DNA of 6,055 nucleotides from CAZESH01 sp964514665 (lineage in GTDB: Bacteria > Bacillota > Bacilli > Paenibacillales > KCTC-25726), in NCBI GenBank assembly GCA_964514665.1, contig CAZESH010000269.1:1-6055 (forward strand), written 5' to 3'. The position numbers were made by a program, and so were the translations under genes. The notes under the pieces were generated by a model. That model saw nothing but the letters and a program-made list of their open reading frames with translations. It was not told the DNA's origin and did no database searches. Positions 1-4,997 of the stretch are shown here, piece by piece. Position 1 is the stretch's first letter. The number at the start of each line of letters is the position of its first letter.

Positions 1-34
1 CTATTCGATTCACCCCTGATTGGAGGTGTCGGCG

Positions 35-631
35 ATGGAACAACTGCAGCTTATGAGCGAACAAGTCGAAACCGTTCTGCGGGAGCTTTGCGCGGCAGCG
101 AAACTGGAAAAAGGCAGTTTGATTGTATTCGGCGTGAGCACCAGTGAAGTGATCGGGTCGCGGATCGGCACCGCAGGCACGGAGCAGGTTGCGGAAGCTC
201 TCTATAGAGGCATCCGAAAAGCGGCAGAGGAAATCGGATTCAGCGCGGCGTACCAATGCTGCGAGCACCTGAACCGGGCTTTGGTGATCGAGCGGAGCCT
301 GCTTGATCGGCTGAACGCCGAGCAGGTTGCGGCCGTTCCGGTGGCCAAGGCGGGCGGCGCGATGGCAGCTTATGCCTATCGCCAATTGGAGCGGCCATGT
401 CTGATCGAAACGATTCAAGCCGACGCCGGGATAGATATCGGCGAAACACTGATCGGCATGCATTTGAAGCGGGTTGCCGTTCCGTTCCGGCCATCGATTC
501 GCAGCATCGGCCAAGCGCGGGTCACGGCGGCCTACGCCAGGCCGAAGCTGATCGGCGGTTTACGGGCGGTTTATACGCTGGAAGAGGCCGCGCAGCAAAC
601 GGACCGATCCCGAGGCAGTGAGGATTGTTAG
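35..631 (+). CDS. ywlG: YwlG/DUF436 family protein (TIGR01440), function unknown
   Basis: This 198-residue protein is recognised as YwlG (DUF436), a conserved Firmicutes family without an established biochemical role. The family signatures are all present: STSEVIGSRIGTAG (about residues 35-48), QCCEHLNRALV (74-84), VPVAKAGGAMAAYAYRQ (101-117), and the long conserved C-terminal stretch ETIQADAGIDIGETLIGMH (125-143) followed by KRVAVPFRPSIRSIGQARV. There is no signal peptide or membrane segment, so it is probably cytosolic. ATG at 35 is chosen because GGAGGTG (22-28) sits 6-7 bases upstream; the TTG at 20 lies on the ribosome binding site itself. The length matches full-length family members. 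The gene is 55 bases upstream of glyA with no terminator between them, the same adjacency as in Bacillus subtilis, so the two are probably cotranscribed. The promoter lies outside the window. Family assignment is confident; function is not known. Confidence 0.93.
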   Translation: MEQLQLMSEQVETVLRELCAAAKLEKGSLIVFGVSTSEVIGSRIGTAGTEQVAEALYRGIRKAAEEIGFSAAYQCCEHLNRALVIERSLLDRLNAEQVAAVPVAKAGGAMAAYAYRQLERPCLIETIQADAGIDIGETLIGMHLKRVAVPFRPSIRSIGQARVTAAYARPKLIGGLRAVYTLEEAAQQTDRSRGSEDC

Positions 632-671
632 GCAGCTTGCCAACTATGCAGCAAATCCGCAAGGGTTAATT

Positions 672-680
672 AAAGGAGGA
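672..680 (+). promoter_or_regulatory. Ribosome binding site that fixes the glyA start
   Basis: AAAGGAGGA lies 6 bases before ATG 687. It rules out the in-frame GTG at 618, which would add 23 unconserved residues and overlap the end of ywlG. Confidence 0.85.
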
Positions 681-686
681 CATATT

Positions 687-1934
687 ATGGAACATTTACG
701 TCAAACCGATCCGGAGCTTGTCAAAGCGATGAGTATGGAGCTGAACCGGCAGCAGGATAACATCGAGCTGATCGCCTCGGAGAATATCGTCAGCCGCGCC
801 GTCATGGAAGCGATGGGAACCGTGCTGACCAATAAATACGCGGAGGGATATCCCGGCAAGCGTTATTACGGGGGCTGCGAATACGTGGACATTGTCGAGG
901 ACATTGCCCGAGATCGCGCGAAGGCGCTGTTTGGCGCCGACCATGCCAATGTGCAGCCGCATTCCGGTGCGCAAGCCAACATGGCCGTTTATCTTGCGGC
1001 CTTAAAGCCGGGCGATACCGTGCTCGGGATGAATCTCGCGCACGGCGGTCATTTGACGCACGGAAGCCCGGTCAATGCCTCCGGTCTGCTGTATAATTTC
1101 GTTCCTTACGGCGTCGGCGAAGAAACATTCATGATTGATTACGAGGAAGTCAGGAAGCTTGCCTTCAAGCATCGTCCGCGGATGATTGTGGCCGGGGCGA
1201 GCGCCTATCCGAGAATCATCGACTTTGAAAAATTGGCGGAGATCGCCCATGAAGTCGGCGCTCTGTTGATGGTCGACATGGCCCACATCGCCGGACTTGT
1301 GGCTGCAGGCCTGCATCCGAATCCGGTGCCGCATGCGCACTTCGTGACCACCACTACACACAAGACGCTGCGCGGTCCAAGAGGCGGCTTGATCCTTTGC
1401 CGCCAAGCATGGGCGCAGGCGATCGACAAAGCGGTTTTTCCGGGATCGCAGGGCGGACCGTTGATGCATGTGATTGCTGCCAAAGCGGCCGCTTTCGGAG
1501 AGGCGCTCAAGCCGGAGTTCAAGGCTTACAGCCAAAAAGTCGTGGACAATGCCAAAACGCTTGCCGAAGCTTTGACGGCGGAAGGCATGCAGATTGTATC
1601 GGGAGGCACGGACAACCACTTGATGCTGATCGATACGCGCAATCTCAACATCACCGGCAAGGATGCCGAACGGTGGCTCGATGAAGTGAAGATTACGGTC
1701 AATAAGAACGCGATTCCATTTGATCCGACAAGTCCGTTCGTAACAAGCGGAATCCGCATCGGAACGCCGGCGGTAACCACCAGAGGCATGGGTGCGGACG
1801 AGATGAAGACAATCGCCCGGGTGATCGCCATGGTATTGAAAAATCCTCAGGATGCTAATGTCCGCGAGCAAGCCGGGGCAATGGTTCGCGAACTGACCGG
1901 GCGTTTCCCGCTTTACGAAGGCTTGGTCTATTAA
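687..1934 (+). CDS. glyA: Serine hydroxymethyltransferase
   Basis: This is a PLP enzyme that interconverts serine plus tetrahydrofolate with glycine plus 5,10-methylene-tetrahydrofolate, the main source of one-carbon units for purines, thymidylate and methionine. The protein has 415 residues, normal for the bacterial family. Lys226 in TTTTHKTLRGPRGG is the Schiff-base lysine. Other residues fall at the positions known from the Geobacillus stearothermophilus enzyme: Tyr51, Glu53 and Tyr61 in YAEGYPGKRYYGG, His122 stacking on the cofactor, Asp197 and His200 in MVDMAH, and Arg357 binding the substrate carboxylate in SGIRIGTPA. No active-site residue is missing. The start at 687 is set by a strong ribosome binding site. 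I see no promoter or clear PurR box in the 55-base gap after ywlG, so transcription probably comes from upstream. An intrinsic terminator follows the stop codon. Confidence 0.98.
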   Translation: MEHLRQTDPELVKAMSMELNRQQDNIELIASENIVSRAVMEAMGTVLTNKYAEGYPGKRYYGGCEYVDIVEDIARDRAKALFGADHANVQPHSGAQANMAVYLAALKPGDTVLGMNLAHGGHLTHGSPVNASGLLYNFVPYGVGEETFMIDYEEVRKLAFKHRPRMIVAGASAYPRIIDFEKLAEIAHEVGALLMVDMAHIAGLVAAGLHPNPVPHAHFVTTTTHKTLRGPRGGLILCRQAWAQAIDKAVFPGSQGGPLMHVIAAKAAAFGEALKPEFKAYSQKVVDNAKTLAEALTAEGMQIVSGGTDNHLMLIDTRNLNITGKDAERWLDEVKITVNKNAIPFDPTSPFVTSGIRIGTPAVTTRGMGADEMKTIARVIAMVLKNPQDANVREQAGAMVRELTGRFPLYEGLVY

Positions 1935-1942
1935 GCTTCCTG

Positions 1943-1967
1943 ATTTACCTGAGAAGACGCGGTAAAT
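1943..1967 (+). repeat. Imperfect inverted repeat resembling the outer arms of the downstream palindromes
   Basis: ATTTACC (1943-1949) and GGTAAAT (1961-1967) are exact reverse complements, 11 bases apart. TGATTTACCTG (1941-1951) is identical to 2158-2168, the left flank and arm of palindrome copy 3. GGTAAAT matches the right arm and flank of copy 1 (2067-2073). The inner CA/TG bases of the palindrome are absent. It could be a decayed or remodelled copy now embedded in the terminator, or a chance match. Confidence 0.45.
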
Positions 1968-1984
1968 TGCCGCGTCTTTTTTTT
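1954..1984 (+). terminator. Rho-independent terminator after glyA
   Basis: A perfect 9-bp stem, AAGACGCGG (1954-1962) with CCGCGTCTT (1970-1978), has a 7-base loop and runs into eight T residues (1977-1984). It starts 20 bases after the glyA stop and should end the ywlG-glyA transcript. A second inverted repeat, ATTTACC (1943-1949) with GGTAAAT (1961-1967), overlaps its 5' arm and loop (see findings). Confidence 0.9.
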
Positions 1985-2050
1985 ATATCAGCGAATGTTG
2001 AAAAGCGATTGGATGGAGTTGATGCTTTCTGTGCCAGCCCTTGCCAATCG

Positions 2051-2070
2051 TACCTGCAAAAATGCAGGTA
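2051..2070. repeat. Palindrome copy 1
   Basis: Perfect 8-bp arms TACCTGCA/TGCAGGTA around AAAA. The right flank AAT extends the TTTACC-like outer arm, followed by AAGGCC. Confidence 0.88.
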
Positions 2071-2101
2071 AATAAGGCCATTCAGCGGGAAGGGTGGAGC
2101 A

Positions 2102-2121
2102 TTCCTGCAAAATTGCAGGTA
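2102..2121. repeat. Palindrome copy 2 (left arm with one substitution)
   Basis: TTCCTGCA/TGCAGGTA around AAAT. An A-to-T change in the left arm (2103) breaks one outer pair, but the inner dyad extends by one pair (CCTGCAA/TTGCAGG). TTTAAGCCGG follows, resembling the right flank of copy 1. Confidence 0.85.
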
Positions 2122-2162
2122 TTTAAGCCGGAAAGTGCCGATATGCAGAGATCATGTTGATT

Positions 2163-2182
2163 TACCTGCAAATTTGCAGGAA
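2163..2182. repeat. Palindrome copy 3 (right arm with one substitution)
   Basis: TACCTGCA/TGCAGGAA around AATT, with a T-to-A change at 2181. The core CCTGCAAATTTGCAGG (2165-2180) is a perfect 16-base dyad. The left flank is TTGATT. Confidence 0.85.
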
Positions 2183-2212
2183 TAACCGGTGAAATTCGTC
2201 TTGGGGCCGATT

Positions 2213-2232
2213 TACCTGCATTTTTGCAGGTA
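2213..2232. repeat. Palindrome copy 4
   Basis: Perfect 8-bp arms TACCTGCA/TGCAGGTA around TTTT, the complement of the centre of copy 1. The left flank CGATT resembles that of copy 3: GATTTACCTGCA is shared, at 2159-2170 and 2209-2220. Confidence 0.88.
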
Positions 2233-2321
2233 CAGACTGTCATGAGAAGTTACCGACTTTAAGCAAAAAGGATTGTCAGAGCGATTTTCTTTGGCGGTTG
2301 TTTATCATCTTGTTCAAAGGC

Positions 2322-2350
2322 GTGCAAGCGTCTGTGCGAAGTGATATAAT
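2322..2350 (+). promoter_or_regulatory. Probable sigma-A promoter of upp (extended -10)
   Basis: A consensus TATAAT (2345-2350) is preceded by TG at 2342-2343 with one base between, which is the extended -10 motif. The hexamer at the 17-base spacing is GTGCAA (2322-2327), a poor -35, which an extended -10 can tolerate. Initiation is expected near 2356-2358, giving a leader of about 45 bases. No PyrR-type antiterminator or terminator pair is visible in that leader. Confidence 0.75.
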
Positions 2351-2401
2351 AAACGAGATTTGGCTGAAAGGCCGATCAGTTTGTAAACGGAGGGTTTTTT
2401 C

Positions 2402-3031
2402 ATGGGTAAAGTTGTGGTTTGCGATCATCCGCTGATCCAGCATAAGCTTACATATATAAGGGATGAGACAACCAATACCAAGGATTTCCGCGAACTGGTG
2501 GATGAAGTGGCGACGCTGATGGCTTACGAAATCACCAGGGAAATCCCGCTGGAAGACGTTACCGTGCAGACGCCCGTGGCAAGCGCGGAATGTAAAATCA
2601 TATCCGGCCGCATGCTGGGACTGATTCCGATCCTGAGAGCGGGGCTCGGCATGGTGGAGGGCGTATTAAAGCTTCTTCCCGCCGCAAAAGTGGGGCATAT
2701 CGGACTCTACCGCGATCCCGAAACCCTGCAGCCTGTGGAGTATTACGTCAAGCTTCCGACCGATGTACAGCAGCGCGAGTTGATCGTGATCGATCCGATG
2801 CTGGCCACCGGCGGATCCGCCAATGCCGCGATACAGCTGCTGAAGCAAAAGGACTGCAAGCAGATCAAGCTGATGTGCCTGATTGCTGCGCCGGAAGGAA
2901 TCAAAGCCGTGCAGCGGGAGCATCATGATGTCGATATCTATACGGCTGCAATCGACGACCATTTAAACGATCATGGCTACATCATTCCCGGTTTGGGGGA
3001 TGCCGGCGACCGATTATTCGGGACAAAATGA
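2402..3031 (+). CDS. upp: Uracil phosphoribosyltransferase
   Basis: Upp makes UMP from uracil and PRPP, the main pyrimidine salvage step; it is cytosolic. At 209 residues it has the same length as the Bacillus subtilis enzyme. The PRPP-binding loop is VIDPMLATGGSA (129-140). ILRAG (77-81) and the basic segment around Arg104 (IGLYRDP) contribute to PRPP/pyrophosphate handling. The C-terminal uracil-binding signature YIIPGLGDAGDRLFGTK (193-209) is intact. GGAGGG (2389-2394) lies 7 bases before the ATG. The gene has its own promoter and is separated from glyA by a terminator and the palindrome cluster. The next gene starts 13 bases after its stop with no terminator, so upp and mnaA probably share a transcript. 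Confidence 0.98.
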   Translation: MGKVVVCDHPLIQHKLTYIRDETTNTKDFRELVDEVATLMAYEITREIPLEDVTVQTPVASAECKIISGRMLGLIPILRAGLGMVEGVLKLLPAAKVGHIGLYRDPETLQPVEYYVKLPTDVQQRELIVIDPMLATGGSANAAIQLLKQKDCKQIKLMCLIAAPEGIKAVQREHHDVDIYTAAIDDHLNDHGYIIPGLGDAGDRLFGTK

Positions 3032-3044
3032 AACGGAGATTAAA

Positions 3045-4190
3045 ATGATGCGTAAAATAAAGATCATGACGATTTTCGGCACGAGACCGGAAGCGATCAA
3101 GATGGCGCCGTTGGTGCTTGAGCTGCAGAAGACCAGCTCGCAAATCGAATCGCTTGTTTGTGTCACGGCGCAGCACCGGCAAATGCTCGACCAGGTGCTG
3201 GATACTTTTCAGATCAAGGCTGATTATGATCTGGATGTGATGAAGGAGCGGCAGACGCTGCAAGAAACGACGATTCGCGTGCTTCAAGGCTTGGAGCCTG
3301 TTTTGCAAAAGGAAAAGCCGGATTTGATTCTTGTTCACGGAGACACACTGACGACTTTTCTGGCCAGCTATGCCGCATTTTTGCAGCAAATTCAGGTCGG
3401 TCATGTGGAAGCCGGACTCCGCACTTGGAACAAGCTGTCGCCGTATCCAGAGGAGATGAATCGCCAGCTGACCGGCGTGCTGTCCGATTTGCACTTTGCC
3501 CCTACCGGGTGGTCGGCCGACAATCTGCGCAAGGAAAACAAACCGGAATCTTCTATATATATAACCGGCAATACGGTGACCGATGTTTTCCAGTATACGG
3601 TCAAGCAGCAGTACAGCCATCCGCTGCTGGAATGGTCGGAAGGCAAACGACTGGTTTTGATGACGGCGCATCGCAGGGAAAACCAAGGCGAGCCTCATCG
3701 TCAAATCTTCCGCGCCGTACGCAGGGTGGTCGATGAGATCCCCGACGTCTGTGTTGTTTATCCGGTTCATCCGAGTCCGGCAGTTCGTGAGCCTGCATAC
3801 GAGCTGATGGGCGATCATCCGCGCATCCGTTTGGTGGAACCGCTCGATGTTATGGATATGCACAACTTTTATCCGCGGACGCATTTGATCCTTACCGATT
3901 CCGGCGGCTTGCAGGAAGAAGCGCCCTCCTTCGGCATTCCCGTGCTTGTGTTGAGAAACACGACGGAAAGACCTGAAGGCGTGGAAGCGGGAACGCTTGA
4001 ATTGGTCGGAACGGATGAGCAAGCGGTGTATGCAAGAACCAAGCTTTTGCTTACCGACCGCACGCTTTATGAACGCATGAGCAAAGCCTCCAATCCTTAT
4101 GGCGACGGGCAGGCATCAAGGCGGATTTGCCAATCCATTTTGTACCATTTCGGCCTTGAATCGACTCGTCCTGGAGCCTTTTCCCGGTAA
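3045..4190 (+). CDS. mnaA: Non-hydrolysing UDP-N-acetylglucosamine 2-epimerase
   Basis: The enzyme interconverts UDP-GlcNAc and UDP-ManNAc, supplying ManNAc for the wall teichoic acid linkage unit or, in Paenibacillaceae, for secondary cell-wall polysaccharides. The protein has 381 residues, the usual length, with a two-domain GT-B-like fold expected. Visible motifs are FGTRPEAIKMAPLV (11-24), VHGDTLTT (97-104), HVEAGLRTWN (120-129), PEEMNRQLTG (135-144), GNTVTDVF (175-182), TAHRRENQG (207-215) and TDSGGLQEEAPSFGIPVL (284-301). Residues equivalent to Escherichia coli WecB Asp95, Glu117, Glu131 and His213 are Asp100, Glu122, Glu136 and His209. GGAG (3035-3038) is 6 bases before ATG 3045; ATG 3048 is an equally possible start. 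An upstream ATG at 2973 lies inside upp and adds unconserved residues. wecB is a synonym for this gene. Confidence 0.96.
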   Translation: MMRKIKIMTIFGTRPEAIKMAPLVLELQKTSSQIESLVCVTAQHRQMLDQVLDTFQIKADYDLDVMKERQTLQETTIRVLQGLEPVLQKEKPDLILVHGDTLTTFLASYAAFLQQIQVGHVEAGLRTWNKLSPYPEEMNRQLTGVLSDLHFAPTGWSADNLRKENKPESSIYITGNTVTDVFQYTVKQQYSHPLLEWSEGKRLVLMTAHRRENQGEPHRQIFRAVRRVVDEIPDVCVVYPVHPSPAVREPAYELMGDHPRIRLVEPLDVMDMHNFYPRTHLILTDSGGLQEEAPSFGIPVLVLRNTTERPEGVEAGTLELVGTDEQAVYARTKLLLTDRTLYERMSKASNPYGDGQASRRICQSILYHFGLESTRPGAFSR

Positions 4191-4223
4191 ATTAGAAGAA
4201 TTATAAAACATTCTGTGAATTGA

Positions 4224-4252
4224 TTGACAAACGGTATTCCATTCGCTAACAT
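4224..4252 (+). promoter_or_regulatory. Probable sigma-A promoter of the atp operon
   Basis: A perfect -35 TTGACA (4224-4229) and a -10-like TAACAT (4247-4252, four of six consensus bases) are separated by 17 bases. Initiation would be near 4259, leaving a leader of about 113 bases before atpZ. No clear terminator separates mnaA from this point, so read-through from upp-mnaA may also contribute. Confidence 0.75.
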
Positions 4253-4258
4253 ATAGCA

Positions 4259-4371
4259 TGATGTCGATAGGAGAGCTAATTTGACTGTTTTTAAATGAAT
4301 TTACGAGATAAAGTTTGGACAGACTATTTTTTGTAATTTTTTTCTATCCCCGCATCATTTAGGAGGGACGG
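4259..4371 (+). other. Long T-rich untranslated leader of the atp operon
   Basis: The leader ends in two T tracts (4327-4332 and 4337-4343) before the atpZ ribosome binding site AGGAGGG (4361-4367). A weak hairpin, AGTTT (4312-4316) with AGACT (4321-4325) around GGAC and including one G-U pair, sits directly before the first T tract. It could act as a weak attenuator, or the T-rich stretch may simply keep the ribosome binding site unstructured. No known riboswitch or convincing leader peptide was recognised. Confidence 0.35.
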
Positions 4372-4587
4372 ATGGGAAATTCAAACGGTCCTTGGAAAGC
4401 GGCGATGCTGGTCGGTGTGATCGGACTGGACTTGTCCAGCACGACAATCGGGGGTTTTTGGCTGGGGAGAATGTTGGACCGTTGGCTTGGCAGCGAACCG
4501 GCATTTCTGATTGTGGGTGTGTTGGTCGGATTGGCCGTAGGGATTTTTTCCATCATGAAGATGATTAAACCGTTTATCGGAGAGTAA
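4372..4587 (+). CDS. atpZ: AtpZ-type small F0F1-ATPase accessory membrane protein
   Basis: This 71-residue protein has two membrane segments, about residues 9-31 and 43-63, joined by the short charged turn GRMLDRWLG (32-40). That pattern (GxWLGRxLDxWLG then FLIVGVLVGLAVG) is typical of the ATPase_gene1/AtpZ family. In alkaliphilic Bacillus, AtpZ works with AtpI and the pair has been linked to Mg2+ supply and ATP synthase stability or assembly. It is probably the first gene of the atp operon here: AGGAGGG (4361-4367) precedes the ATG by 4 bases, and atpI starts 3 bases after its stop. Family assignment rests on topology, the turn motif and position. The exact function in this organism is inferred. 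Confidence 0.88.
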   Translation: MGNSNGPWKAAMLVGVIGLDLSSTTIGGFWLGRMLDRWLGSEPAFLIVGVLVGLAVGIFSIMKMIKPFIGE

Positions 4588-4590
4588 TGA

Positions 4591-4995
4591 ATGATATTAT
4601 TTGAACGATTGGTTCGTAAAACGTTTATCGGTGCGTTTATCCTACTTCTTTTACTTATAATCGCTTGGTATTTTGTCCCCATCTATCGAACCTATATTGC
4701 CGGATGCGTCCTGGGTACCGCTTTTAGCATTCTCAATGGCGTGATAACGGCAATCAAGACGGTGCAAGTCAGCGAATACGCATTGGGCCAAAGGAAAAAA
4801 AGACAGGGAACCGGGACATTTCAACGTTTTCTTTTGGCGGGTTTCGCAGGGTTTGTCGCGGTTAAATTTCCCACGTATTTTCATTATGTCGGCGTTATTG
4901 TCGGTTTGACCTCAGTAACGGCTTTATCCCTCATCTTTTCGGTGATTAATTACCTTAAAAGAGATAAGAATGCGGCGGAAAGGGGTGAAAAATAA
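4591..4995 (+). CDS. atpI: ATP synthase protein I (AtpI)
   Basis: This 134-residue protein has four predicted membrane segments at about residues 11-30, 35-55, 79-94 and 98-120. A basic cytoplasmic-type loop, GQRKKRQGTG (66-75), lies between the second and third, and the tail is charged. Length, topology and its place directly before atpB identify it as AtpI. In other bacteria AtpI assists c-ring assembly or stability and has been associated with Mg2+ transport with AtpZ. GGAG (4579-4582), inside the end of atpZ, is 8 bases before the ATG, so the two genes are likely translationally linked. atpB begins 2 bases after its stop. Sequence conservation in this family is low, so the call depends partly on context. 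Confidence 0.9.
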   Translation: MILFERLVRKTFIGAFILLLLLIIAWYFVPIYRTYIAGCVLGTAFSILNGVITAIKTVQVSEYALGQRKKRQGTGTFQRFLLAGFAGFVAVKFPTYFHYVGVIVGLTSVTALSLIFSVINYLKRDKNAAERGEK

Positions 4996-4997
4996 GC

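Larger units (their letters stand above)
2051..2232. repeat. Cluster of four short palindromes in the glyA-upp gap
   Basis: Four 20-base copies share the consensus TACCTGCA-N4-TGCAGGTA with an all-A/T centre. They start at 2051, 2102, 2163 and 2213, so start-to-start distances are 51, 61 and 50 bases. The six inner arm bases, CCTGCA/TGCAGG, are identical in all copies, while the centres differ (AAAA, AAAT, AATT, TTTT). Copies 3 and 4 extend the left arm to ATTTACCTGCA and copy 1 extends the right arm to TGCAGGTAAAT, which suggests a longer ancestral palindrome of about 26 bases. The cluster lies after the glyA terminator and about 90 bases upstream of the upp promoter, so it is probably little transcribed. 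No T-run follows any copy, so they are not ordinary terminators. It could be a tandem operator array or a family of dispersed intergenic palindromes. Confidence 0.9.

Noticed and set aside
1..19. C-terminal end of an upstream gene (frame ending in TGA at 17-19)
   Set aside because: Only five codons are visible. The position would suit an operon partner of ywlG, but there is too little to identify it.
618..686. N-terminal extension of glyA from GTG 618
   Set aside because: It overlaps ywlG, has no ribosome binding site and adds residues not found in the family. Numbering from ATG 687 matches known active-site positions exactly.
1002..1871. Long minus-strand open frame opposite glyA
   Set aside because: It is the antisense shadow of a fully conserved gene, with no recognisable domain and no supporting ribosome binding site.
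2051..2232. CRISPR array
   Set aside because: Only four 20-base palindromes with two substituted copies, spacers of 31, 41 and 30 bases that share bases at their edges, and no cas genes in the window.
2051..2232. Series of intrinsic terminators
   Set aside because: The hairpins have A/T loops but no T tract follows them on either strand.
2973..3044. Start of mnaA inside upp
   Set aside because: The 24 added residues are an out-of-frame reading of upp. A ribosome binding site precedes ATG 3045/3048.
2982..4022. 346-residue minus-strand open frame opposite mnaA
   Set aside because: Its composition (rich in Arg, His, Gln and Leu) is typical of an antisense shadow, and mnaA is intact on the + strand.
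4258..4284. Leader peptide MMSIGELI in the atp leader
   Set aside because: It is eight codons starting at the predicted transcription start, with no ribosome binding site.
4281..4312. Second atp promoter from TTGACT (4281-4286)
   Set aside because: No acceptable -10 lies 16-18 bases downstream.
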